Source: Phaseolus vulgaris
Lineage: Eukaryota; Streptophyta; Magnoliopsida; Fabales; Fabaceae
DNA: 64,000 nt
Direction: 5' to 3'
Assembly (NCBI RefSeq): GCF_000499845.2
Contig: NC_023759.2
Span: 17,452,272-17,516,271, forward strand
Below the pieces are notes generated by a model, which was not told the DNA's origin, searched no databases, and worked only from the letters and a program-made list of their open reading frames with translations. Both the position numbers and the translations under genes were made by a program. Shown in pieces: positions 20,972-32,073 of the stretch. Numbering within the stretch: position 1 is the stretch's first letter; every line of letters begins with the position of its first letter.

Positions 20972-21948
20972 TACTCCGCGAGTTGGAGAGAATTCGACCA
21001 CGAATTCTGGAGACCTACAGAAAAAGGAGTTAGATCGCTGACATTAAAAGTATGACTACTTAAGAATGTATCAGGCATATGTAACTCATAAGCATTGTCA
21101 TTAATCCTCTTGAGGATTTGGAAAGGTCCATCCCCACGAGGCATTAGTTTGGACTTCCTTTGAGTAGGAAAACGATCCTTCCTCAAGTGAAGCCAAACCC
21201 AATCTCCCTCATCAAACAACAATGCTTTTCTCCTTTTATTGGCAAGTTCAGCATACTTGCCAACCTTCTTCTCAATTCTCTTCTTGATGTCTTTATGCAA
21301 AGTTTTCACAAAAGAAGCTTTTTCATCCCCGTCTTTGCACAAGACATCCCCAAGAAGGGGAATAGGAAGAAGATCAAGAGGTGTTAAGCTGTTAAACCCA
21401 TAGACAACCTCAAAAGAAGAATGTGAGGTGGTAGAATTTACTACACGATTATATGCAAACTCAACATGGGGTAGTAAATTCTCCCACACTCTAGGATTCC
21501 CCGAAATAAAACATCTCAATAGTTGTCCCAAAGTTCTATTCACCACCTCGGTTTGACCATCAGTTTGTGGGTGGCAAGTGGTAGAAAATAAAAGCTTAGT
21601 CCCAAGCTTGCCCCACGAGGTCTTCCAAAAGTGACTCAAGAACTTTGGATCTCTATCGGAAACTATAGATCTAGGGATCCCATGCAAGCGAACCACTTCT
21701 TGGAAGAAGAGGTTTGCAATGTGGCATGCATCATCCACTTTGTGGCAAGGAATAAAGTGAGTCATCTTTGAAAAACGATCCACTACCACAAAAATGGAGT
21801 CCTTTCCCTTTGATGTCTTGGGTAATCCTAAGATGAAATCCATAGAGATATCAACCCAAGGCATTGAAGGGATAGGGAGAGGAGTATATAAACCATGGGG
21901 ATGCATCTTAGATTTAGCTTTGCGGCAAGCTATGCATTTATCACACAA
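20782..21948 (-). pseudogene. Integrase and C-terminal tail of CRM element B
   Basis: This 388-codon stretch holds the integrase core ([28 protein letters not shown]), the C-terminal RNA/DNA-binding region and a tail ending in VVSLVEGA. The last 63 or so codons lie inside the 3' LTR, as in J. A one-base deletion near 21958 throws the upstream zinc finger out of frame with the core. No canonical chromodomain is visible. The short basic tail [15 protein letters not shown] fits the CRM clade. Confidence 0.85.
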
Positions 21949-23336
21949 ACTATAACATGTTTATGCATATGAGTCCAATAGAAATTTTCATGCAACACAT
22001 CCAAAGTTTTAGCAACCCCAAAGTGACCCATTAAACCCCCCTCATGAGCTTCTCTAACAAGAGATAATCTAATAGAGCATTGAGGAACACAAAGACGTTT
22101 TCCTTTAAAAAGAAAGCCATCTTGTATAAAAAAATCTTTGTGTCCTCCCTTAAGACACTCTTGATAGATGAGAGAAAAATCAAGGTCATTATGATAAAGT
22201 TCCTTAATGTGATCAAAGCCAAGATATTGAGAGCTTAAAAGATTTAGCAAAGTGTATCTTCTAGAAAGAGCATCCGCCACAATGTTTACTTTGCCTTGCT
22301 TGTGTTTGATCACATAAGGAAATTGCTCAATGAATTCCACCCACTTAGCATGCCTCTTGTTAAGCTTGTATTGGCTTTTCAAATATTTAAGAGATTCATG
22401 ATCACTATGTATCACAAACTCTTTGGGAAAAAGATAGTGTTGCCAAGTAAACAAAGCCCTAACAAGTGCATATAATTCTTTATCATAAGTGGAATAATTG
22501 AGATGACTTCCCTTCAATTTCTCACTAAAATAGGCTATGGGGTGGCCCTCTTGAAGGAGAACAACCCCAACACCTATGCTTGAAGCATCACACTCAATCT
22601 CAAATGTCTTAGTGAAATTAGGAAGGGCCAATATGGGAGCATTAGTCAATTTTTCTTTCAAAGTTTCAAAAGCTTTTTGTTGTGCTTCTCCCCATTGAAA
22701 GACCACATCCTTTTTCACTATGTCATTGAGTGGTGCGGCAATGGTGCCAAAGTTTGGGACAAATCTTCTATAGAAAGAAGAAAGTCCATGAAAACTTCGG
22801 ACCTCATTCAAAGTTTTCGGTGTAGGCCAATTTTGAATGGCCATCACCTTTGTTTTTTCCACATGGACCCCTTTGCAACTCACAACAAACCCTAGGAATT
22901 CTATATGATCAAGAGCAAACATACATTTAGCAAGATTAGCATACAAATGTTCCTTCCTAAGGGTTTCTAAAACTTGCCTAACATGCAACCTATGGTCATC
23001 CAAAGATAAGCTATAAATGAGAATGTCATCAAAGTAAACAACAACAAACTTACCAATGAATGGTCTAAGAACATGATGCATGAGGCGCATAAAGGTACTT
23101 GGTGCATTAGTTAAACCAAAGGGCATAACTAACCACTCATATAAACCAAAGTTGGTCTTAAAAGCCGTCTTCCATTCATCACCCGGTTTGATACGGATTT
23201 GATTGTAGCCGCTTTTAAGATCAATCTTTGAAAAGATTTTTGAACCATGTAATTCATCCAACAAATCATCTAGTCTAGGGATGGGATGCCTATACTTAAT
23301 GGTAATGTTATTGATGGCCCTACAATCTGAACACAT
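21930..23336 (-). pseudogene. Reverse transcriptase, RNase H and integrase zinc finger of CRM element B
   Basis: A 468-codon stretch starts after a TAG that replaces the Trp of KKDGTW. It carries reverse transcriptase with the YFDD box, RNase H ([16 protein letters not shown]) and the start of the integrase zinc finger (HEGGLMGHF). It ends where a one-base deletion changes the frame at HKHV. It is about 95 percent identical by eye to J. Confidence 0.88.
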
Positions 23337-23339
23337 TCG

Positions 23340-23921
23340 CTATGTGCCATCCTTTTTTGGCACTAAGATGATAGGCATAGCACAAGGACTCATGCTATCT
23401 TGAACCCACCCTTTCTCAATCAAAGCCTCAACTTGTTGGCGAATTTCCTTGGTTTCACTTGGATTGGTCCTATATGCTGGACGGTTTGGTAAAGAAGAGC
23501 CCGGTGTCAAATCAATTTGGTGCTCAATCCCTCTCAAAGGTGGAAGTCCATTTGGAGGATCTTGAAACACATCTTGAAACTCTTCTACCAAATTTTCCAA
23601 GCAATGAGGACTATCAACAAGTGATTCTACTCTAAGAGTTCTAGGGATGGCTAAAAAAAGAGGATGATGAGCCACTATTTCCCTTTCAATTTCATGCCTA
23701 GACACAAGGAGTGTAGGCTTAGAACTCTTGTCTTTTTTATCTTTTTCACTATCCCTCTTTTTCTTCATTATAACTTGGTCCTCATGGACTTCTCTAGGAG
23801 AGAGAGATTTTAAAGCAACCTTGTGACCATGGAATTCAAAAGAAAGTTTGTTGGTAAAGCCATCATGTAAAACTTTTCTATCAAATTGTCAAGGCCTTCC
23901 CAAAAGAACATGAGTGGTTTC
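23340..23921 (-). pseudogene. Protease tail and reverse transcriptase start of CRM element B
   Basis: The piece encodes the protease end (HVLL.RP), a Lys-rich linker ([17 protein letters not shown]) and the reverse transcriptase entry ([13 protein letters not shown]). A TGA near 23889 replaces a Trp of the GRPWQ motif. Insertion of element C at 23922 cuts the gene. The rest continues at 43919. Confidence 0.85.
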
Positions 23922-24811
23922 TGTACCGTCCTGGTAGTCGAAAGTGATGACGTGGCATCGAGCTATTATGTAGGCGTGTTGAGAAGGGCCCATGGCTGGC
24001 AGAAGGGAAGGAAGTCGGGGGGCTCGTGTGGTCGCCAGTTATTAAGTTGGCGTGCCCCGGTCTCTAGCATACCTAAACCGGCGGTCACCGGGTTTGAGAT
24101 GAAGTCGCCAGACGCGAACCCTCGACGACCTAGCGGTTAGAGATCGCCGAAACAAGGACATCGCCGAAGATGAACTCAGATAGTCATTTCCTAGCTAGCC
24201 AGAGGATGAGGTCGGGAGACAGCTTACCTGAACATACACGGTGAAGCAAGTAAAGTAGATCATGAAGGCGGCCGGCGAGACCACAGGGAAGGTGTGTATG
24301 AGGGCACCCGAACTCGCCACTCAGAAGAGATCATGCTCCAAGGCAGCTATGCACTAAGTTATGTCATGCATAAGTAACTTAGCCAAAAACCTGAAGAGTA
24401 AGAAGTGGCGCCCAAGTCAAGGATGCTCCAGATGGTGACACGTGTACAGCTGGATGCGAGCCACGTGTCCAGATGTGTAACTGTCAGGAGAGAGAAAGTG
24501 CGCAGGTATATAAGAGATTCTAACGAACTTCTGAGGTACGCACGTTTAGATTACTTCTTTACGCTTATGAGTCTTGAGTACGCTGAGAGAGAATTTTGCA
24601 CGGTTCCAGAGAGTTCTTGAGTTTTCTCTTAGTATTTGGTGGTTCAGTCGCTGACTTGGGCGTCAGAGCGTGATCGGCCGCAGCGGCGCCATTCTGTCTT
24701 TTGCAGGTTCTTGAGGTGAATCACGGTGAAGGACGGAGGCTAACACGGCGCAGAAGTCGATCCAGGTTTGACGAGGCAAGGTTCTTGCGTCCCGGTCAAC
24801 AGGCAGGATCA
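23922..24811 (+). repeat. 5' LTR of element C (890 bp)
   Basis: The LTR starts TGTACCGTCC and ends GGCAGGATCA. It is flanked on the left by the GTTTC duplication. It matches 35271-35468 plus 43222-43913. Confidence 0.94.
24507..24514 (+). promoter_or_regulatory. TATA box in the C 5' LTR
   Basis: TATATAAG lies in the LTR about 300 bases before its end. The same box occurs in the 3' LTR and in the LTR of A. It probably sets the transcription start of the genomic RNA. Confidence 0.6.
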
Positions 24812-25229
24812 TCAGGCGCCCACCGTGGGACCGTGTAAAACCTGTTCCCATCCACAGCGTGAGTTCTTGGAGGTTTCTGCAGTTTCCGTGTGGTTGTGTG
24901 CTGGTGCAACCATTTTCCGCTGTTCATCCAAGCTTTGTTCGGTAGTTTTGTGTTTTCCACCGTTCGTTTGAGTTCTTGTTCGGTGAGGTGAGGTTTTTCG
25001 CTGTTTACGCAAGTTTTAATTGGTGAGATCTAAGTTTCGCCGTTCGTTCGGGTTTTCGTGGAAGAAGCGGTGGTTCGTGGCGGAGTTGTGAGTTTCTGTG
25101 AAGGTTTGCTGTTGAGGTTGTGTTCTTGAAGTTCTTTGGAATTTTGCGAAGCTCTGACCGATTGATCGCTGAATCGATCGTCGCTGAAGAAGGTGTTGTT
25201 TGTCGCTCTTTGTGATCTGTCAAGTTTTC
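24812..25229 (+). other. Primer-binding region and leader of C
   Basis: Directly after the LTR comes TCAGGCGCCCACCGTGGGAC, the likely tRNA primer site. I cannot name the tRNA with confidence. The remaining leader of about 400 bases has no gene. Confidence 0.65.
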
Positions 25230-26514
25230 ATGAGAAAGATGAGAAGCAACCGTTCAAGTCCGGTTGCGCCAGTTGCTGCTGAAGGCGCCATGACTATGGC
25301 GCAAATGGTGGAAATCATGCGTACGTTGCAGGCGAATGTGGAAGCCTCGCGCATAGAGCAGGCAAAGATGCATGAGGACCTGGTCGCCTCTCAGGCCAGG
25401 AATAAAGAGCTCAGCAGAGGGACTGAGGAATTACGCCAGGCTCTTCATGAGCAGCGAGGGCGCCCAGTCGCTGAAGAGGTCGCGCCGTCGACGCCGCCTC
25501 GCATTTTTCCCATGCCTTTCGCTCCGGCGATTACAGACACTGCCTATCCCTGCGAGTGTGGTACCCGTGAAGGTTATTTTTACCGGCATGGAGGATCCTG
25601 AGGCACATCTCACCACGTTCCACACGCAGATGATGCTGTCAGGAGGATCGGATGCTGTGTATTGCAAGATATTTGTGAGCACACTCCAGGGGACGGCGCT
25701 GGAATGGTTTGTGAGCCTGCCTACAGGTCACATAACCAATTTCCAGCAGTTTTCGAAGATCTTCGTCGAGCAGTACATAGTGAACAAGGCGCCGCCTAGG
25801 GTGTCTTATGATCTGTTTGACATAAGGCAGTACCAGGGAGAGTCCCTCAGGGACTACTTGAATCGTTTTGGGGCGCAGATGGTCCGCTCGCTGGCCAAGG
25901 ACGAAGAGATGTTGGTCTACGCATTCAAGAAGGGCGTGCTGCCGGGACCTTTCTGCGAGGCGCTGATCAGGGCTCACCCCGCCACGCTTGCTGAGGTTAG
26001 GCGACTTGCTGTGGCCCACATCGCCGATGAAAGTAAGGTCGCCGAGAAGAGGGGAAGCGTGGCCCCCGCTAAGCCACGTGCCCAGACCAGGATCCAGCCA
26101 CAGAGGGTGCTGGAGGCAGCGGCAGCCAAGAGGGATCAGAGGACTCGCCATCCTTATGATCCAAGCAAGAACAAGGGCAGGGGCCCAGGGCGCCCTCAAC
26201 TGGCACGTCGGGAGTACAATCGCCCGCCGAAGCATAAGTTTGTCATGGGGTTGGCGGACCTGATCGCCATTCCCAATATAGCAGCCAGGCTGAAGGCGCC
26301 CGAGAAGGTGGGCGACAAGGTGTTGGGACCAAAGCCAGACGCCTGGTGCGAATTCCACCAGGGCTTTGGCCACACCGTGGACTCATGTTTGGCTTTAGGA
26401 TACCAGCTCGACGACCTGGTCAAGAGCGGGTTCCTAAACGATTACTTGCTGGATAGAAGGACGGGGGGCACGTCGAGCTCCCAGCCAGCAGGTGGTGAGG
26501 CTCAGCAGCACTAG
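25230..26514 (+). pseudogene. Gag of element C, frameshifted
   Basis: Gag starts MRKMRSNRSSPV at 25230. It changes frame near 25540, where one extra base is present relative to copy A, and continues to a TAG at 26512-26514 that replaces Glu. Landmarks are the gag core (DPEAHLTTFHTQMM, DAVYCKIFVS), the capsid segment (VSYDLFDIRQYQGES) and the zinc-knuckle variant CEFHQGFGHTVDSC. Gag builds the particle that packages element RNA. Confidence 0.87.
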
Positions 26515-27309
26515 ATGCCTACTCACGGAGAGATCCACACCATTGCAGGAGGTTTCTCGGGTGGTGGATGCACTGCGTCACAGAGGAAGAAGTATGCGAG
26601 GTCTGTGATGACGGTGGACATGTTCGAGGACCACTCACCTGACGTGGACATCACGTTCACAAGGGAAGATCTCAGGGACGTTGTGCCTCATGACAATGAT
26701 CCCATAGTCATCTCGCTTGTTACGGCGGGAAGGAAGGTCCACAGAGTTCTGGTGGACCAAGGAAGCTCGGCAGATGTGATGTTCTGGGCGACTTTCACAC
26801 AATTGCAGTTGCCCCTTGACCAGCTGAGGCCTTATGGAGGGTGTTTGTATGGTTTCGCTGGCGATCAGGTGGAGGTCAGGGGGTATATAGAGTTAAGAAC
26901 TACCTTCACGGATGAGGCGGGCTCAAGAACGGAGAAAATCAAATACCTCGTCGTGAACGCTCCCTCAGCATATAACATTCTGTTGGGAAGACCAACACTC
27001 AACAGAATAGGAGTTGTGCCTTCGACCAGGCACATGAAGGTGAAGTTGCCATCGGTGGAAGGGGTGGTGATCACCATCAAATCTGACCAGAAAGAAGCGA
27101 AGAAGTGCTATGAGAATAGCCTGAAAAACAAGAGGTCAGTGAGTTACATAACAACGACGCCGCCTCCCGGTGTGAAACCCAAGCCAACAGAGTGGCGGGT
27201 TGTTGGTGCAGCGATGGAGGTGGCCGCCGGGGGAGACGTCGCCATGATGGATGCTGAGGCTGAGGGAGAGAACGCCGAGCGGGAAGAAGAGGCGAGGAAC
27301 CGCCCATAG
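26515..27309 (+). pseudogene. Protease of element C
   Basis: After the TAG the frame continues with the GGFSGGGCTASQRKKYARSV block and the retropepsin (VLVDQGSSADVMF, NILLGRPTLNRIG). A TAG at 27307-27309 replaces the Glu of NRPEEARE seen in copy A. Confidence 0.87.
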
Positions 27310-28116
27310 GAAGCGAGGGAGCTGGGAATCGCCAGGGCGGTGATCGCCAGGGAAGCTAGACCCAAACCCGTCGAGGAATGGCTCGAAAGGGAGATCGAGG
27401 GAAAGGTCTTCAAGTTGGGAAGATCCTTGGAGGCTGAGCTCCAAAACTAGATTGCCAAGGTGATAGAGCGGCATCTGGATGCTTTCGCATGGTCTGCTTC
27501 AGACATGCCGGGAATTGACCCCGACTTCTTATACCATCATCTAGCAATGGACAACCAGGTCAGACCAGTGCGACAAAGAAGAAGGAAATTCAACGAGGAG
27601 AGAAGGCAGGCGATCAGGGATGAAACCCAGAAGCTCCTCGCTGCAGGCCATATCAGGGAAGTCCAGTACCCTGAGTGGCTAGCCAATGTCGTGCTGGTGA
27701 AGAAGAGCAATGGGAAATGGCGCATGTGCGTCGATTTCACTGATCTGAACAAGGCTTGCCCAAAGGATTCGTATCCTTTGCCAAGCATAGACGCCCTGGT
27801 GGACAGCGCTACCGGGTGCAAGTTGCTAAGTTTCCTGGATGCCTTTTCGGGGTACAACCACATAAAGATGCATCCCATGGATGAAGAGAAGACCGCCTTC
27901 ATGACCGAGAGATCGTGCTACTGCTACAAGGTGATGCCTTTTGGGCTGAAGAACGCAGGGGCCACGTACCAGAGGTTGATGGATCGGGTACTTGCACCAA
28001 TGCTGGGAAGGAATGTGCAAGCATACGTAGATGACATGGTCGTGACCTCGCCGGAGAAGAGCAACACGTTGCGGACTTGGAGGAGTTGTTCACCACGATC
28101 GCCAAGTTCAGGTTAA
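27310..28116 (+). pseudogene. Reverse transcriptase of element C
   Basis: The frame continues from 27310 with one more TAG near 27449, which replaces a CAG. It then runs open as reverse transcriptase (KWRMCVDFTDLNKAC, LSFLDAFSGYN, VMPFGLKNAGATYQ) with the catalytic YVDD at 28024-28035. A one-base loss near 28062 ends the frame. Confidence 0.87.
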
Positions 28117-29201
28117 AGCTGAATCCCGAGAAGTGCATCTTTGGCGTGGAGGCGGGAAAGTTCTTGGGATTTCTCTTGACTGAAAGAGGAATAGAAGCCA
28201 ATCCTGATAAGTGTGCTGCCATCTTGGCGATGAGGAGCCCGGCTACCGTGAAGGAAGTGCAGCAACTTACAGGACGGATGGCCGCCCTGTCTCGTTTCGT
28301 GCCAGCCAGCGGAGAGAAGGGCCATCCGTATTTTCAGTGTTTAAGACGAAACAGCAAGTTTGCCTGGACGAAGGAGTGTGAAGAGGCCTTCGTCAAGCTT
28401 AAAGAGTACCTGGCGAGCCCGCCGGTTTTGTGCAAACCGCTGGTGGGGACCCCTCTCAGGTTGTATTTTGCTGTGACTGAGAGGGCGGTGAGTGCGGTGC
28501 TCGCCCAAGACCAAGATCAGGCTCAGAAGCCTATTTATTTCGTCAGCAAGGTGCTGCAGGGCCCGGAGGTGAGATATCAGGCCTTGGAGAAAGCTGCACT
28601 GGCAGTGGTTTTTTCGGCGAGAAGGTTACGCCACTATTTCCACAGTTTCACAATACTGGTGATGACTGACTTGCCCATCCAGAAGGTTCTGAAGAAGCCC
28701 GATGTGGCTGGGAGGATGGTGAAGTGGGCGGTGGAGCTGTCGGAGTTCGATATCAAGTATGAGCCCCGAGGTCCGATCAAGGGGCAGATCTTCGCAGACT
28801 TCGTGGTCGAGCTCTCGTCAGAAGCAACACGAGTTGAGGGGGATGATTTCCGTTGGGTGCTTTCGGTGGACGGATCGTCGAACCAGCAGGGTAGCGGTGC
28901 TGGAGTCATCTTAGAAGGGCCCAATGGTGTGCTGATTGAGCAGTCCCTGAGGTTTGCCTTCAAAGCCAGCAACAACCAAGCGGAGTATGAGGCGCTGGTC
29001 GCCGGAATCTTGCTGGCCAAGGAGATGGGAGCTAGGGTATTAATGGCTAAGAGTGACTCGTTGTTGGTCACGGGACAAGTAACAGGCGAGTTCCAGGCCA
29101 AGGATCCACGCGGCTTACCTGGAGTATGTGCGGGAGTTGAAGAGTTCCTTCGTCTCCTTCGAAGTGGTCCATGTGCCCATAGAGCAGAATGCCCGAGCTG
29201 A
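28077..29201 (+). pseudogene. Degenerate RNase H plus archaeal-type RNase H of element C
   Basis: The stretch covers the end of reverse transcriptase, the first RNase H (with LRLYFAVTERAVSAVL in place of a catalytic Asp) and the second RNase H (VDGSS, NNQAEYEAL, KSDSLL). A small deletion after FQAKDP near 29106 changes frame, so the last catalytic Asp (ARADLL) is read in the next piece. Confidence 0.85.
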
Positions 29202-30675
29202 CTTGCTAGCTAAGCTCGCCAGTTCAGGCAAGGGGGGTAGGCAGAGGACGGTGATCCAAGAAACTCTGAAGACGCCTAGAGCATTTGTGGCAGATCACCT
29301 GGTTCTCCAGATAAGCAAGTCGACGGAGAAAGCGGCAAGGAGTCACAGGTCTTTAACTCAGGAGACCTTGAGATCGTCAAGAATAAGGGTGTGTCGGGAG
29401 GAGAAGGTAAGCGTGGCACAGGTCTGCACTACCCATGAGCCAGACACCTGGGTAACACAGTACAAGCGATGCCTAGCGGATGGCCTTCTCCCGCTGGATC
29501 CGACGGAGGCCAGGAAGATAAAGAAGAACTCCAGCAAGTTCACGATGATTGATCGCGAGTTGTACAGGTTTGGGTTCACACACCCACTCCTAGAATGTGT
29601 GCACGGAGAGAGATGTACAAGAATCATGGCTGAGCTCCATGAAGGGATTTGCGGAAGTCACGTCGGGGGTCGTGCTCTGGCCGCAAGAACCCTCCGTGCA
29701 GGTTACTACTGGCCAACAATAAGGGAGGACTGCAAGAAGTACGCACAATGTTGCAAGCAATGCCAGCAGCACGCCGATTGGCACAAAGCGCCTCCCGAGG
29801 AGTTGAAGTCGATTTACAGCCCTTGGCCATTTCATACATGGGGGATCGACATTCTGGGACCTTTCCCATTGGCGATCAGGCAGATGAAGTACTTGGTGGT
29901 GGCAATTGAATATTTCACCAAGTGGATCGAAGCAGAGCCAGTGGCCCAGATCACCGCACACAAGATCGAGAGCTTTGTGTGGAAGAACATCGTGTGCCGG
30001 TTTGGTGTGCCCAAGCGCCTGGTGTCAGATAACGGGACTGAGTTTGCAAGTCACCTGTTGAAGAAGCTGTGCGAAGGGGTGGGAATTCAACAGGTATTTG
30101 CATGCGTCGAGCACCCTCAGACAAATGGCCAAGTAGAGTCAACCAATCGGGTATTGCTGAGAGGTTTGAAGAGAAGGCTAGAGAAGGCCAAGGGATCGTG
30201 GGCTGAGGAGGTACCCCGTATAGTTGGGGCGTACCACACCACCGAGCAGTCAGGAACCCATGAGACCCCATTTAGCTTGGTCTATGGATGCGACGCAATG
30301 ATTCCAATGGAAATCCAAGAGAGCTCGCCTAGATTCCAGAACTTTGTAGCGGAAGACTCGAATGAGGAAAGAAGGCTGAATCTGGATTTGCTGGATGAGG
30401 TCAGGGAGGAGGCGAGAGTAAAGGCTGAGGCAGTGAAAAGAAGGATTGAACGAAGGTATAATTCGAGGGTGATGCCAAGGCAATTTAAAGAAGGCGACCT
30501 GGTGATGAGGAAGGCCCACCAGTACGAGATGGATAACAAGTTGTCGCCTAAGTGGACGGGACCGTTCAGGATAACCGAGGCGCTCGGAAGCGGCGCCTAC
30601 CGCTTAGAAACGTTGGAAGGAGGGGCGATTCCTCGCACTTGGAACGCCACGCACCTCAAGTTATATTACAGTTAA
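29128..30675 (+). CDS. Integrase of Tat element C
   Basis: This 515-codon open stretch includes the end of the second RNase H (EQNARADLLAKLAS) and a full integrase. The integrase has the HHCC finger (HEGICGSH ... CCKQC), the core Asp (WGIDILGP), Asp (VSDNGTEF) and Glu (GQVEST), and a C-terminal domain ending HLKLYYS. It would insert element DNA into chromosomes. The ATG is internal, because the true product is a polyprotein that is broken upstream. Confidence 0.88.
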   Translation: MRELKSSFVSFEVVHVPIEQNARADLLAKLASSGKGGRQRTVIQETLKTPRAFVADHLVLQISKSTEKAARSHRSLTQETLRSSRIRVCREEKVSVAQVCTTHEPDTWVTQYKRCLADGLLPLDPTEARKIKKNSSKFTMIDRELYRFGFTHPLLECVHGERCTRIMAELHEGICGSHVGGRALAARTLRAGYYWPTIREDCKKYAQCCKQCQQHADWHKAPPEELKSIYSPWPFHTWGIDILGPFPLAIRQMKYLVVAIEYFTKWIEAEPVAQITAHKIESFVWKNIVCRFGVPKRLVSDNGTEFASHLLKKLCEGVGIQQVFACVEHPQTNGQVESTNRVLLRGLKRRLEKAKGSWAEEVPRIVGAYHTTEQSGTHETPFSLVYGCDAMIPMEIQESSPRFQNFVAEDSNEERRLNLDLLDEVREEARVKAEAVKRRIERRYNSRVMPRQFKEGDLVMRKAHQYEMDNKLSPKWTGPFRITEALGSGAYRLETLEGGAIPRTWNATHLKLYYS

Positions 30676-31095
30676 AAGCTTTGTAAGTAAAAACAAACAC
30701 GAAGAGTTTGCAAGCTTTCTGTTAAGACAGTTTGAAGGGGGCACTCTTTTTTCCCTAAGGAGGGTTTTTAATGAGGCCACCCAATAAAGAAGAGTTTTCG
30801 AAATTTAAAGTTTTTTAGATTGCATGCTTGTTGTTGTTGCGAAAGTTTTGAAAAAAGACCTTGTCACTCGAATGTGATTTAAGGCGAGTTTTGAAGTTAT
30901 GTTGCATGCTTTCTAAAAAGTTTATAAGTCCCCATCGTTTTTGGCGATTGGCGGCATCAGTTAAAGTTAAAAGTCCTCATCGTCTTTCGACGATCGGAGG
31001 CACCGGCGATGGTTAAAAGACCTCAACGCCCTCGCGCGTCCTGAGGCGAGAAAGAGATAAAGACCTCCTCGCCGTCGAGCGAGTGCAGGCGAGAA

Positions 31096-31295
31096 AGAGT
31101 AAAAAGTCCTCAGTGCTTCCAAGGGAGAGAAGATGTAGCCTCTGGAGCAATGTAGAGGCACCAGTAAAAAGTCCTCAGTGCTTCCAGGGGAGAGAAGATG
31201 TAGCCTCTGGGGGAATGTAGAGGCACCAGAAAAAAGTCCTCAGTGCTTCCAGGGGAGAGAAGATGTAGCCCCTGGGGCAATGTAGAGGCACGAGT
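31096..31295. repeat. 65-bp minisatellite (3 copies) in C
   Basis: The anchor GTCCTCAGTGCTTCC recurs at 31106, 31171 and 31236, an exact 65-bp spacing. Confidence 0.88.
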
Positions 31296-31470
31296 TAAAG
31301 ACCTTCTCGCCGATGAGCAAGTTCAGGCGAGTTAAAGACCTTCTCGCCGATGAGCGAGTTCAGGCGAGTTAAAGACCTTCTCGCCGGTGAGCGAGTTCAG
31401 GCGAGTTAAAGACCTTCTCGCCGTCGAGCGAGTTCAGGCAAGATAAAATCCTTCTCGTCTCGAACGAGTT
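31294..31470. repeat. 37-bp minisatellite (about 4.5 copies) in C
   Basis: Units that begin GTTAAAGACCTTCTCGCC recur at 31294, 31331, 31368 and 31405, and a fifth is degenerate. Its core (CTCGCC...GAGCGAGTTCAGGCGAG) is related to the 42-bp unit of element A. Confidence 0.88.
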
Positions 31471-32073
31471 CAAGTACGGTGTGGAGGGTGGAAGAAGTTT
31501 AAAGGATAGCTAAGGTAGGTTCGAAGAGAACACCTAGCTATCCGGCTTACTGTTCTGAAATCCAGGGGAGGTAGGGGAGGATCTGAAAGGCGCCTCTACC
31601 CCAGATGAGGGAACAATGGCCAAGTTATGAAGGCAGGAGGAAGCTGGTATCGCCAAGACTCTTTGGCGATCAGAAGAAATTCAAGCAATGGCAAGAGTTA
31701 AGGCCCGTTTTGATAGGGAAGATCAGGTGAGCTATGTCTTAAACTATCGATTGGGTAGAAACTCGCTGTTTGGAAAGTGGTTTCGCGCTGAGGTTCATTA
31801 CCTTAAAATTCACAAGTTATTAGAATGATATCGTTCGAAAGTTGATAGTCTGAAGCAGTTAGTAAACAGTTGCGCTCACAGAATTACTAAGTCAATTTCG
31901 TTTGAGCGATTTTTCACAAGGAAAAGCAAGGCAAACAGGGAGATTGTAAGAAGAAGCAGAAAACTTCATAACAAAGTGGTATCAGTTCAAAATACATATA
32001 CCAAAAAAGGAAAAGTTATTACAAGTAAGTTGTGCGAGAGAAAGACAGATGAATAAATGATGGAGGGAAACAG

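Larger units (their letters stand above)
30676..32073. other. Spacer between pol and antisense gene of C, no gene
   Basis: This 1.4-kb convergent spacer contains two minisatellites and no coding region. It corresponds to 13250-14835 of element A, but its repeat units differ. Confidence 0.7.

Noticed and set aside
25639..26373. A 244-codon minus-strand ORF
   Set aside because: It is the complement of gag in element C and has no family similarity. Codon pattern follows the sense gene.
31096..31470. CRISPR-like regular repeats
   Set aside because: Units are directly adjacent without unique spacers and lie inside a plant retrotransposon.
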